Positions 8,568 to 18,350 of a stretch of DNA of 64,000 bases are shown here, one piece after another (the first letter of the stretch is position 1; every line of letters begins with the position of its first letter). Under the pieces are notes generated by a model. It was given only the letters and a program-made list of their open reading frames with translations, was not told the DNA's origin and ran no database searches. Both the position numbers and the translations under genes were made by a program. This DNA is from Rhizobium sp. P40RR-XXII (GTDB lineage: Bacteria; Pseudomonadota; Alphaproteobacteria; Rhizobiales; Rhizobiaceae), in assembly GCF_012641405.1 (NCBI RefSeq), contig NZ_JABAII010000003.1, forward strand, positions 1-64,000, read 5' to 3'.

Positions 8568-9323
8568 TCAGAGCATCACATCGCCGGAATTCGGCCCGAG
8601 CGTCTGGCCGACGAAAAGGCTCGCGGCCGGCGACGCCAGGAACGCCACGGTCGCGGCCACCTCTTCCGGTTCGCCAAAGCGGCCAAGCGGCAATTCGCGC
8701 TTCTTGCGTTCGCGCCATTCCTCGGAAAGACCGAGCACCAGCGGCGTATTGATCGGTCCCGGCGCCACGGCATTGACGCGCACGCCGCGACTTGAGACCT
8801 CGCGGGCAAGCGCCTTGGTCATGCCGATGATCGCGGCCTTGGCGCCGGAATAATGAACCAGCTCGATGCCGCCGATCTGGCCGAGCTGGGAGGCGACGTT
8901 GACGACGACGCCCTCGCCGCGTTGAAGCATTGCCGGCATGACAGCCTTGGTCATCAGGAAGGTGCCGCGCACGTGCACGGCGAACATCCGGTCGAAATCC
9001 TCAAGCTCGAGGTTTTCGAATGCTGCCTGATGCGCAATGCCGGCATTGTTGACGAGAAGGGCGACGTCGCCGTGCGAGGCCTTGGCAGCCGCATGGATCG
9101 CCGCCACATCCTCCGGCCGCGCCACATCACCGGCGACCGCGGCCGCCGCTCGGCCCGCGTTGATAATTTCCGAGGCAACAGACTTGGCGCGCTCACCCGA
9201 GAGGTCATTGACCAGAACCGCATAGCCGTCGGCGGCAAGGCGCAGCGCAATGGCACGGCCGATACCGGAGCCGGCGCCGGTGACAATGGCGGAGATCGGG
9301 GCAGAAGTCTTCTCAGCCATCAT
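8568..9323 (-). CDS. SDR-family oxidoreductase, copy B
   Basis: The 251-residue classical SDR has TGAGSGIG (15-22), NNAG (92-95), Ser145, and Tyr158-x3-Lys162 in HYSGAKAA. Its start overlaps the permease stop by 4 nt (ATGA) with GGAGG 5 nt upstream, so translation is coupled. It is clearly diverged from the adjacent SDR, which argues for two successive oxidation steps rather than a recent duplication. The protein is FabG-like in length, but the catabolic operon makes fatty acid synthesis unlikely. Confidence 0.92.
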   Translation of the reverse strand: MMAEKTSAPISAIVTGAGSGIGRAIALRLAADGYAVLVNDLSGERAKSVASEIINAGRAAAAVAGDVARPEDVAAIHAAAKASHGDVALLVNNAGIAHQAAFENLELEDFDRMFAVHVRGTFLMTKAVMPAMLQRGEGVVVNVASQLGQIGGIELVHYSGAKAAIIGMTKALAREVSSRGVRVNAVAPGPINTPLVLGLSEEWRERKKRELPLGRFGEPEEVAATVAFLASPAASLFVGQTLGPNSGDVML

Positions 9324-10165
9324 GCGTCCTCCTGAATGCGGACGCGCTTAGCGCGCCTGACCGACAGGCCCATCAGGATCGCGTAGGTGCCGAGAAGCGC
9401 GAAGGAGAAGAGCGTGGTCAGCACCCCGAAGGCAAAGACGTTCGGATGCACCTCGACGGAGAAGGTGCCATAGATGGCCAGAGGCAGTGTCAGTTCTCGG
9501 CCGGAAGCAAACAGGGTGCGTGAGAACTCGTCATAGGAGAGCGTGAAAGCGAAGAGCATGGCCGAAAGCACGCCCGGAAAGATCAGCGGGAACGTGACCT
9601 TGCGGAAGGTACGCGCCGGCGTGACGCCGAGCGACCAGGAGGCCTCCTCCATGCTCGGATCGAACCTGTTGAAGATGGCAAGCATGACGAGGAAGGCGAA
9701 GGGGAAGGTGTAGACGACATGCAGGACGAAGGCGGTGCTCCACCAGTGCCGGTCGATGCCGAAGGCGTTGGCGACAAGCGCCATGCCGAGACCGACGAGC
9801 ACGCCCGGCACCATCATGCCGAGAACGATCAGATAGAAGGCCACGCCCGAACCGCGGAACTTGCGGCGAAAGGCCTGAGCGGACATGACGCCGAGCACAG
9901 TCGAGACGATCATGGTCATCAGCGCCAGAAAGAGCGAGCGGATCAGCGCCTGGTCGATCGGCAGCGGCGCGATGCGCGACGGCGGCGTCAGGCCAAAGAG
10001 ATGCCGATACCAATAGGTCGACCATTCGATGATCGGGAATTGCGGACCACCCTCCGGACCGGTCTGGAACGACAGGATCGCCAGGACCGCGAGCGGGCCG
10101 TAGAGGAAGATCAGAAAGAGGGTCGTGTACACACCCAGGCCGAGCTTGATGCCACCAGCATTCAT
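9320..10165 (-). CDS. ABC transporter permease (PotC type)
   Basis: The 281-residue inner-membrane permease has six predicted helices and the ATPase-contacting EAA loop EASWSLGVTPARTFRKVTFPLIFPG. The start at 10165 is set by AAGGAG 8 nt upstream. Longer in-frame upstream sequence overlaps the other permease gene and is not membrane-like. It follows that permease by 2 nt and overlaps the SDR by 4 nt. With 10168-11067 it forms the heterodimeric channel of the polyamine-type importer. Confidence 0.92.
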   Translation of the reverse strand: MNAGGIKLGLGVYTTLFLIFLYGPLAVLAILSFQTGPEGGPQFPIIEWSTYWYRHLFGLTPPSRIAPLPIDQALIRSLFLALMTMIVSTVLGVMSAQAFRRKFRGSGVAFYLIVLGMMVPGVLVGLGMALVANAFGIDRHWWSTAFVLHVVYTFPFAFLVMLAIFNRFDPSMEEASWSLGVTPARTFRKVTFPLIFPGVLSAMLFAFTLSYDEFSRTLFASGRELTLPLAIYGTFSVEVHPNVFAFGVLTTLFSFALLGTYAILMGLSVRRAKRVRIQEDA

Positions 10166-10167
10166 GA

Positions 10168-11067
10168 TCAGAGCTCCTTTCTGAGGTCGACGACCTTGAG
10201 CAGGGCTGCGACAACAGCACCCATGATGATCGTGAGCACAACGCCGGCGACCGCGGCAAAGGCCCATTTCAGCGAGCCGACCTGGGTGACGATGATATTG
10301 CCGAGCAGATTGACCTTGCGGCCGGACAGGGCAGCAGACGTTGCGAATTCACCAAGAACCATGACGGAGACGAAGATTGCGCCGACCACCACGCCCGGCA
10401 TGGAAAGCGGCAGGATGATCGTGCGGAAGATGCGCCAGAAGCCCGCGCCGAGATCCTGGGCCGCCTCGATGACCGAAGCGTCGATGCGGCCCATCATGAA
10501 GGCGATCGGCCCGACCATGAAGACGCAGTAGATCTGCGTCATGCCGATGATGACGGACAGCTCGGAAAACAGCAGTACCTCGATCGGCTGCCGAATAACG
10601 CCCAGATTCATCAGGATCATGTTGATAGCGCCCTCGGTGCCGAGCATCGGCCGCCAGGCAAGCACGCGGATCAGGAAGGAGGTCCAGAACGGGATGACGC
10701 AGAGTACGAGCAACACGGTCTGCAGCGTCTTGTTCTTGATGAGCAGCCCGACGAAGAGTGCTGCCGGATAGCCGACGACAAGCGTCGATACCAGCACCAG
10801 CAACCAGATGCGGATCGTCGTCCAGAGCGCACCGAGATAGGTGGCGCTCGTCAGGAAGGTGATCCAACTCTGCAACGTCAGCGTCGGTTCGATCTTGAAG
10901 GTCGTCTGCGTCCAGAAGGAAACATAGACCATCATCAGCATCGGCAGGACGAGGAAGGCGACCATCCAGATCATGCCCGGCGCCAGAAGCCAGAATGTCT
11001 TGGCCGATCTCCGGCGCACGGCCGCGTCTTCCTGGACGGCTTCCTCGCTTGTCGCAACCATGGTCAT
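10168..11067 (-). CDS. ABC transporter permease (PotB type)
   Basis: The 299-residue permease has a cytoplasmic N-terminus, then six hydrophobic helices and the EAA motif EAAQDLGAGFWRIFRTIILP. AAGGAG lies 8 nt before the first ATG. It pairs with the PotC-type permease 2 nt downstream and follows the first ATPase gene by 66 nt. Polyamines are the typical substrates of the family. Opines, amino-acid derivatives and other cationic compounds are also known for such rhizobial systems. Confidence 0.92.
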   Translation of the reverse strand: MTMVATSEEAVQEDAAVRRRSAKTFWLLAPGMIWMVAFLVLPMLMMVYVSFWTQTTFKIEPTLTLQSWITFLTSATYLGALWTTIRIWLLVLVSTLVVGYPAALFVGLLIKNKTLQTVLLVLCVIPFWTSFLIRVLAWRPMLGTEGAINMILMNLGVIRQPIEVLLFSELSVIIGMTQIYCVFMVGPIAFMMGRIDASVIEAAQDLGAGFWRIFRTIILPLSMPGVVVGAIFVSVMVLGEFATSAALSGRKVNLLGNIIVTQVGSLKWAFAAVAGVVLTIIMGAVVAALLKVVDLRKEL

Positions 11068-11133
11068 TTCTCGCTCTCCTTGGAGGGGCCGGGGAAAGGT
11101 TTCGAAGGGCTCACATCAGCCGAATACCCCACA

Positions 11134-12204
11134 TCAACCGAAGACAAGGGCATCCTCCTTCTTCCAGACGAGCGCATAGCGATCCTTTTCGACAAAGGCC
11201 GGCGGGCGGGCATGGCTCAGATGGGACTCGACTTCGAAGACGTGGCCGTCATCGAGCGCAAAGAAGGAATTGACTGCCGCTCCGGAATATTCGCTGGCGA
11301 TGAAATCACCCTCGATGCGGACCTCGTCATTCGAGAGCGCCGCATCGCGGGTGCGGATCGAAATACGGTCGTAGCGGATCGCGTAAGCCGGCTGCGGCGC
11401 CTTCCTGCGCGACCCATTCAGGGGAAAGCGGCCTGCCTGTCCGACGAACGTATCCTCGACGACATTGCCGGCAAAGAGATTGTAGCAATTGAGAAAGCGG
11501 GCGACAGCCGCGGTGGCGGGACGATTATAGATGACATCCGAGGCGGCGGCCTGCGCGATGCGGCCGTGATCGAGCACGAGCACCAGATCTCCCATTGCCA
11601 GGGCTTCGCTCTCGCTGCCAGTGACGTGCAGGAAGGTCACGCCGCAGCGCTCGCGGATGATCTTGAGTTCGCTTCGCATGCGACCACGCAGATTGGCATC
11701 GAGCGCGCCGAGCGGCTCGTCCAGCAGCACCATCTTCGGCTCCGTCACCAGAGTGCGCGCCAGGGCGACGCGCTGCCGCTGGCCGCCCGAGATCTGCGTG
11801 ACGGCACGATCGTCAAACCCCTTGAGGCCGACCAGCGACAGCATGTCCTGAACCCTCTTTGCCAAGGCACGGGCATCCGTTACGGGATCGACCTTGCGGT
11901 TGCGCAGGCCGAAGGCGACGTTTTCGGCGACGGAAAGATGTGGGAACAGAGCGAAATTCTGAAAGACGAAACCGATGCCGCGATCATGCGGCTCGACGCC
12001 GTCAAGACGCTTGCCATGAAAGAGGATCGAGCCGGTATCCGGCTCCTCGAAGCCGGCAATGACGCGCAGCAGCGTCGTCTTGCCGGAGCCGCTCGGCCCG
12101 AGCAGCGAGATATAGGCATTGTCGGGCAGAGAGAAATCTATCCTGTCCAGCGCCGCTGACGCATAGGACTTGGTGACTTGGCTGAGCTGAAGAACGGTCG
12201 ACAC
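11134..12204 (-). CDS. ABC transporter ATP-binding protein (PotA type), copy 2; first gene of the operon
   Basis: The protein has Walker A GPSGSGKTT, FQNFALFPH, the signature [15 protein letters not shown], Walker B MVLLDEPLGALD and a TOBE domain. The H-loop region reads LHVTGSESEAL where the family has VTHD or VTHAQ, so the switch histidine is replaced by glycine. The GTG at 12202-12204 is preferred because the ABC fold starts directly after it. An ATG at 12307-12309 would add 35 residues without family resemblance. This is the promoter-proximal gene of the 12-gene operon, divergent from the GntR regulator. Confidence 0.85.
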   Translation of the reverse strand: MSTVLQLSQVTKSYASAALDRIDFSLPDNAYISLLGPSGSGKTTLLRVIAGFEEPDTGSILFHGKRLDGVEPHDRGIGFVFQNFALFPHLSVAENVAFGLRNRKVDPVTDARALAKRVQDMLSLVGLKGFDDRAVTQISGGQRQRVALARTLVTEPKMVLLDEPLGALDANLRGRMRSELKIIRERCGVTFLHVTGSESEALAMGDLVLVLDHGRIAQAAASDVIYNRPATAAVARFLNCYNLFAGNVVEDTFVGQAGRFPLNGSRRKAPQPAYAIRYDRISIRTRDAALSNDEVRIEGDFIASEYSGAAVNSFFALDDGHVFEVESHLSHARPPAFVEKDRYALVWKKEDALVFG

Positions 12205-12410
12205 CGATTTCCCACCAGTTTCAAGGCAAGGACCATCCTTCAGGCAAAGCGCCGCTACAGCCGAGATCGCATCGATCCGGACACCAGACGTCGGTCTGCG
12301 TTCGCGCATGATTACATGCGCGTCAAAGAGATGTTCCTTGGCGTTTCAAAGAGTTCCACCTACGGCGCTTCTGACGAGCGCCTTCATGATGAGAGCATTG
12401 CATAAATGAT

Positions 12411-12424
12411 TTTTGTATTCAATA
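12411..12424 (+). promoter_or_regulatory. Candidate GntR operator, copy 1 (operon side)
   Basis: TTTTGTATTCAATA, containing the imperfect palindrome TTGTATTCAA. It resembles the TTGT-AT-ACAA type sites of FadR/FCD regulators. The identical 14 bp recur at 12661. This copy is about 205 bp upstream of the first operon gene. Confidence 0.5.
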
Positions 12425-12660
12425 GGCTTTTTTTGAGAAGTCGATTTGAAAATGACAAATGATCGTGAGGCGCTTAACGATAAGATTGAGAGGGTTGGCG
12501 TGATTTCAACTCATGTGCAAATTTGACGACAGAAACCTTACCACAAGCGCACCTTCGCGGCACTCACGTTCGAAAAGCATTCCACAAAAATACGTCTCGC
12601 GGCTCTACTCGCTCGCGCACATCGCCGTAACGACCATCAAAATCGCAGATAGAAAATATA

Positions 12661-12674
12661 TTTTGTATTCAATA
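12661..12674 (+). promoter_or_regulatory. Candidate GntR operator, copy 2 (regulator side)
   Basis: This is an exact second copy of TTTTGTATTCAATA, 250 bp from the first, in the same orientation and about 63 bp upstream of the gntR start. Binding here would give autoregulation. The paired spacing allows looping between the two promoters. Confidence 0.5.
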
Positions 12675-12736
12675 ATCATTTATTTTTGCGCTATGTTGGT
12701 GCGACAAAACGCGTAAGAGTGAGGCATCGGAACGAC

Positions 12737-13765
12737 GTGAGTCCTTTGGATCAGATGACCGAAAACCGTGCGCGCCCCAATGCGCAAAAGCGCTACGAGA
12801 TCGCCGAGGATGTTCTGCGCGGCAACATCGAAGACAGCACGCTGCCGCCGGGCGTGGTGCTGCTCGAAGGTCCGATCGCGGATATCCTGCAGATTTCGCG
12901 CGCCCCGGTGCAGAGGGCGCTGCTGACGCTGGAAAGCGAAGGGCTGGTGCATCGCTTCAACGGGCGCGGCTACCTCGTCGGGCCTGCCGGACACGGCATC
13001 GAGCCGAACCGCATCGACATCAAGACGCTTGGGCTGACTATACCACGCCATGCGGACGAGGCTTTGCAGAGCCGCTCCTCCTGGGAGCGCATCTACAATA
13101 CCGTCGAGGCGGATGTCGCCGGCTGTGTCGTCTTCGGCCAGTACCGTATCATCGAGATCGAGCTTGCCGACCACTTCAATGTCAGCCGCACCGTCGTGCG
13201 CGATGTGTTGACCCGCCTGCGCGAACGCGGGCTTGTGCGCAAGAACCAGTCGTCCCACTGGATTGCCGGCCCGCTGACGGCGCAGATGATCAAGGATCAT
13301 TACGGCCTGCGCGGAATGCTGGAACCGCAGGCGCTGGTTGCCGGAGCAAGCCGGGTTGACCGCGAACGGTTGAACGACCTGTTTCTGCGCCTTACCAATC
13401 TCGAGCGGCACGAACCGGCCGATCACCTCGCGGCCCTGGAATCCATCCAGGCGGATTTCATCGAGATCTGCATCCTTGCGACGCCGAACGAGCGGCTGAA
13501 GGAATCCATCCGCAACAACCTGCTGCCGGTGACGGCGACGGAACGATTGCTGCGGCGCCTCGGCCTGCCCGGCGATCCCGCCATCATCACAGAGCTCCGC
13601 CTGATCGCGGAGCTGCTGCTGCGGGGTGCGGTCAAGGCGGCGGCGGCGATGATGGAGAACCATCTCGAAGCCTCCGTCGACCGAACGATCGCGCAAATGA
13701 AGATCGTCGCGATCATCCCCGGTCCCGGCGTGACGGCCGCCTACCTGACCCGCGTTCTCGAGTGA
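12737..13765 (+). CDS. GntR/FCD-family regulator with two winged-helix domains
   Basis: The protein of about 342 residues has an unusual order. A first GntR-like winged helix (about 17-82) includes ILQISRAPVQRALLTLESEGLV and RGYLVG. A second (about 115-185) includes LADHFNVSRTVVRDVLTRLRERGLV. An FCD ligand-binding domain follows to about 325. Ordinary FCD regulators are 220-250 residues with one winged helix. The start is uncertain: GTG at 12737 is used, with ATG at 12755 as alternative. It is divergent from the 12-gene operon, which it probably controls in response to a small carboxylate or amide ligand. Confidence 0.85.
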   Translation: MSPLDQMTENRARPNAQKRYEIAEDVLRGNIEDSTLPPGVVLLEGPIADILQISRAPVQRALLTLESEGLVHRFNGRGYLVGPAGHGIEPNRIDIKTLGLTIPRHADEALQSRSSWERIYNTVEADVAGCVVFGQYRIIEIELADHFNVSRTVVRDVLTRLRERGLVRKNQSSHWIAGPLTAQMIKDHYGLRGMLEPQALVAGASRVDRERLNDLFLRLTNLERHEPADHLAALESIQADFIEICILATPNERLKESIRNNLLPVTATERLLRRLGLPGDPAIITELRLIAELLLRGAVKAAAAMMENHLEASVDRTIAQMKIVAIIPGPGVTAAYLTRVLE

Positions 13766-13840
13766 GATCCAGGCGGTTTTCGCCGTATGCCATCTCTTCC
13801 GGAAGCGAGAGAGCGAGAAGGCGACCATCCGTTTGGCCCT

Positions 13841-14812
13841 TTACGCCAGAGCCGCACGGAGGCGCGCAAGCAAGGCCTGCCGGTCCGCGCGCGCCGCCAG
13901 CGCCTGATCCATGCTAACCTCCACGAACTGCGTCGGCGTATGCGGCTGCAATTGCGCGATCAGATCCATGTCGGCCGAGATCACTGTTCCCAGCATGAAG
14001 TAACCGCCGCCGGAGACGGCGTCGCGATGCAGGATAATCGGCTCGGTCCCACCCGGCACCTGGATCGAACCATAGGGATAGCAGCTGTCGACGATATTGG
14101 AGGGGTCCGAGCCCGCGCCGAAAGGCTGCTTGCGCTCGACGAATTCGAGCTTTCGGCCGCCGCGGAAGCGATACCCCATGCGATCGGCCTCCCGCGCTAC
14201 TTTCCACTGGTCGGCAAAGAAATTGCTCTTCGTCTCCTCGGTCAACCGATCCCAATAGAGCCCTGGCAAGACCCTGAGCTCCGCCGGCGTGCCGGGCTTG
14301 CGGCGAAGCTCTTCGGCAACGGATCGGCCCACGCTATTCAGGGAGCCGGAACCGACGGGAAGTTCGTCCCCGGCGGCGATCGGTCTGCCGTTGAAACCGC
14401 CGAGCGCACCGATCGCATAGGTCGACCGGCTGCCGAGCGCTTGCGGAACATCGATGCCCCCCGACACGGCGATGCAGATCCGCGCCCCGGATTTCAGGAA
14501 GTCGAAGCTTGCGGTCTGCCCCGCCTTGACCTTGAGGGCCGTCCAGCCCGGCTGCAGCTCACCGTCGATCCTGACGGACATGTCGGCGCCGGCAACCGCA
14601 ATCAGCGCATCATCGAGAAATTCGAGCTTCGGCCCCATGAAGACGGCCTCGAGCCCGGCGGCCGCCTCATCATTGCCGACAAGAAGATTTGCCGCCCGCA
14701 TGGCATAGCGATCCATGGCGCCGCCAACCGGAATGCCGAGATGGAAATAGCCGGGTCGTCCGAGGTCCTGAATTGTGGTCGAAAGGCCGTGATGAAGAAC
14801 CTTAATGGCCAT
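13841..14812 (-). CDS. pxpC: 5-oxoprolinase subunit C / biotin-dependent carboxyltransferase-like (PxpC/KipA)
   Basis: The 323-residue protein has the AHS2 (KipA) fold. It opens with MAIKVLHHGLSTTIQDLGRPGY and has GVPxGGAMD-like IPVGGAMDRYA, then the family's late PGGTEPIILHRDAVSGGGY segment. In E. coli PxpABC this subunit helps the ATP-dependent opening of 5-oxoproline. In urea carboxylase the homologous domain transfers carboxyl from biotin. The start at 14812 overlaps pxpB by 11 nt and has GGAGG 9 nt upstream. A longer in-frame reading to 14920 lies within pxpB and is rejected. It is the last gene of the five-gene operon. Confidence 0.88.
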   Translation of the reverse strand: MAIKVLHHGLSTTIQDLGRPGYFHLGIPVGGAMDRYAMRAANLLVGNDEAAAGLEAVFMGPKLEFLDDALIAVAGADMSVRIDGELQPGWTALKVKAGQTASFDFLKSGARICIAVSGGIDVPQALGSRSTYAIGALGGFNGRPIAAGDELPVGSGSLNSVGRSVAEELRRKPGTPAELRVLPGLYWDRLTEETKSNFFADQWKVAREADRMGYRFRGGRKLEFVERKQPFGAGSDPSNIVDSCYPYGSIQVPGGTEPIILHRDAVSGGGYFMLGTVISADMDLIAQLQPHTPTQFVEVSMDQALAARADRQALLARLRAALA

Positions 14813-15676
14813 ATAGCGCGCCCTCCAGCCTGGTGTTGTAACCGTCAATATCGGCCTGGTATTGCCTAAGATCGAATTTGACCTCGCGGATCGGCGGAGC
14901 AAAGCGTCCCTTGTCGACATCCTCGACCGCCTGGTCGTAGCCGTCGCGATCGATAGGCCGGAATTTCACGATGTCGCCGGGACGGAAGAACACCATGAAA
15001 TCACGGAGATAGCTCGTCGTTTGCGTGGGGTCGAAGATCGGCATCGGCGTGATGCCGAACATCTGATAGCCGCCCGCCCCGCGCACCGAATAGATGCATC
15101 CGAAGCAGCCGCCGTGTCCCACAGTCAGCCGCGGCGTATCGGTTCGCGGGCGCAGATATTTCGGCACCTCGATCTGCCGTTGCCGCTCCACCATCTGATA
15201 CATGAACGGCAGTCCGGCGACGAAGCCGACCATGGAGACGAACCATGGCGATCCGGCATGGGCCGATATGAAATCCTTCACCGCCCCGTAGCCGTTGATC
15301 CTGGCGGCATAATCGAGATCGGTGCCCGACGGCTCCTGATGCCGTTCGCGGAAGCGCATCAGCGTCTCATGGGTCCACGGGTCGTTGTAGAAGACCGGGA
15401 TTTCGACGATACGGGTCGTAATGACGGGCTCTGCCCTTTCAGCCGCTCCCTCGATTGCCCTGACCTCGCGCAGGAGATCGTCCGGCTTGATCAGATCCGG
15501 ATTGAACTTGATCTGGAAGGAAGCATTGGCGGGGCAGATTTCGGTGACGCCCCTGATGGCGCTCTCACGCACGCCCTTAGCCATCGACAGGCTCTTGAAG
15601 AAGGCTTCGAGGGACATCTCGTCGCTGCATTCGACAAAGAGATGCTCGTCACCTCCAAACGTAAAGCGAGCGGGCA

Positions 15677-15677
<1 letters not shown>
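14802..15677 (-). CDS. pxpB: 5-oxoprolinase subunit B-like (PxpB/KipI, AHS1), long divergent form
   Basis: The 291-residue protein has an AHS1 domain. VGFVAGLPFMYQM stands where the family has GFxPGFxYL, and RPRTDTPRLTVGHGGCFG with GGYQMFGITPMPIFD stand for PRxxTPR, VPAGSVG and GGWxxIGRTPxxxFD. It is longer than typical PxpB (about 220 residues) and has two cysteines (GGCFGC) near the active-site loop. GGAGG lies 7 nt before the ATG, which overlaps the accC stop (TGATG). With PxpC it should form the carboxyltransferase/amidolyase half of the system. The divergence suggests a substrate other than 5-oxoproline. Confidence 0.85.
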
Positions 15678-17058
<1,381 letters not shown>

Positions 17059-17062
<4 letters not shown>

Positions 17063-17301
17063 GGCTCCACCTCCGCGATGATCTGGCCGGCCATGACGGG
17101 CTCTTCATTGTCGACGAGGAAGGTGATGTTCTTGCCGTCGAGCCCGGCCGGGATCTGCTGGAAGGTCTTCATGACCTCGATGAGGCCGATCGTATCACTT
17201 GCGGCGACGGCATCGCCATCAGCCTTGAAGGGCGGCGTGTCCGGAGAGGAGGCCCTGTAGAAGGTTCCCGGAAGGGGTGATCTGATCTCAAGCTTGCTCA
17301 T
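17059..17301 (-). CDS. accB: Short biotin carboxyl carrier protein
   Basis: The 80-residue protein is just a biotinyl domain. The biotin-accepting Lys45 sits in EVMKTF, against EAMKM or EVMKLF in most carriers, and the fold glycines and prolines ([10 protein letters not shown], the [11 protein letters not shown] tail) are present. It lacks the Pro/Ala-rich arm and thumb of the fatty-acid AccB. GGAGG lies 5 nt before the ATG. It overlaps pxpA by 14 nt and accC by 4 nt. It should shuttle carboxybiotin from AccC to the PxpB/PxpC pair. Confidence 0.9.
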
Positions 17302-18094
17302 GGGACCTCCGCGCTGCGTCGCTGTTCAAAATCTGCGAAACGGGTGCAATTTTTATGCCCTCGGCAACCAGGGCCTCGCGCATATGGCGCACGATATCGA
17401 GCGCACCCAAAGTATCGGAATGAAAACAGATGGAATCGAAGGCGATCGGAATATCGGCGCCATTGACGGTGCGCACGACACCGTCCGTGCAGGCCCTGAT
17501 CACCTTGCGCGCAATTGCCTTGGGATCGGGACGACCCGCATCCCTGGTAAAGACGATCCAGCCCGTATCGCCATAGTCGCGATCGGCGTAGAATTCGCGG
17601 ACGACAGGCTGGCCGGCCTCCTCAGCGGCAAGGCAGGTCGCCGAGCCGTCCATGCAGAAGACAAACATGTTCGGCGCCGCCGTGCGCATATATTGAATGA
17701 ATATCTGCGAAAGATCCGTGTTCGCTGCGAGTTCCATATAGAGGGCGCCGTGCGGCTTCACGTGCTGGACGGGCACGCCATGACGTCTGGCGAACTCCCG
17801 CAGCGCACCGACCTGATAGATCAGATCGTTGACGATCTCGCGGCTGGTGCCATTGATCTTGCGCCGCCCGAAGCCCTGGAGATCGTTGTAGCCGGGATGA
17901 GCCCCGACGCCGACCCCGTGAGCCGCCGCCATCCGCACGGTCTCATCCATCAGATTGGGATCGCCGGCGTGAAAGCCGGTGGCGATATTGGCCGAACTGA
18001 CGAGCGAAATGAGCTCTTCGTCTTGCGCATCGCCGATCCGCCATCGGCCGAAGGCCTCCCCCATGTCGCAGTTGATGTCGACAGCTTCCTTCAT
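17288..18094 (-). CDS. pxpA: 5-oxoprolinase subunit A (LamB/YcsF family)
   Basis: The 268-residue protein opens [14 protein letters not shown] and contains [31 protein letters not shown] and KPHGALY, all hallmarks of LamB/YcsF (PxpA). The family carries acidic and histidine residues for the amidohydrolase step. The start at 18094 has GAGGG 5-6 nt upstream. The in-frame extension to 18172 would run over the AT-rich promoter and is rejected. First gene of pxpA-accB-accC-pxpB-pxpC, divergent from the LysR gene. Confidence 0.92.
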   Translation of the reverse strand: MKEAVDINCDMGEAFGRWRIGDAQDEELISLVSSANIATGFHAGDPNLMDETVRMAAAHGVGVGAHPGYNDLQGFGRRKINGTSREIVNDLIYQVGALREFARRHGVPVQHVKPHGALYMELAANTDLSQIFIQYMRTAAPNMFVFCMDGSATCLAAEEAGQPVVREFYADRDYGDTGWIVFTRDAGRPDPKAIARKVIRACTDGVVRTVNGADIPIAFDSICFHSDTLGALDIVRHMREALVAEGIKIAPVSQILNSDAARRSHEQA

Positions 18095-18158
18095 GCATTC
18101 CCTCAGATATGTGCGCTCAATCAGGAGCGATATGAAGACGCTAGAGAGAAAGGCGTCG

Positions 18159-18180
18159 TTTGAAAAATACAATTTTCAAA
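18159..18180. promoter_or_regulatory. Candidate LysR operator: perfect 8-6-8 inverted repeat
   Basis: TTTGAAAA, six bases (ATACAA), then TTTTCAAA. The repeat lies 65 bp upstream of the pxpA start and 170 bp upstream of lysR, in the shared AT-rich region. The T-N-A form with dyad symmetry fits LysR boxes. A 16-bp AT-only palindrome lies at 18227-18242 and could be a second site or part of the promoters. Confidence 0.5.
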
Positions 18181-18350
18181 GCATCATTATCTGATAAATT
18201 GATATTAGCGCTCAAAATGGCGTCACTAATTATATATAATTATCAATAAGATAGATATCATGCGCAAAGTTAAGTCAAAAACTCGCTCGTTTTAGATCCG
18301 CAAAATCTGATTCCATGGAGCAGTTTTCAGATAAACAGATGGGAGGCATC

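Larger units (their letters stand above)
12205..12736. promoter_or_regulatory. Divergent control region between the 12-gene operon and the gntR gene
   Basis: These 532 bases hold no convincing gene. The stretch 12400-12720 is clearly richer in A and T than its surroundings, as expected for back-to-back promoters. It contains two copies of a 14-bp sequence (12411-12424 and 12661-12674), listed separately. I could not assign clean -35/-10 pairs with confidence. Confidence 0.6.

Noticed and set aside
12680..13828. Minus-strand open frame opposite the gntR gene
   Set aside because: The gntR protein has two clear winged helices and an FCD domain, and the opposite frame is a shadow.
18227..18242. 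TAATTATATATAATTA palindrome as a firm LysR site
   Set aside because: It is made only of A and T in an AT-rich promoter, so chance symmetry is likely. Kept only as a note beside the better dyad at 18159.
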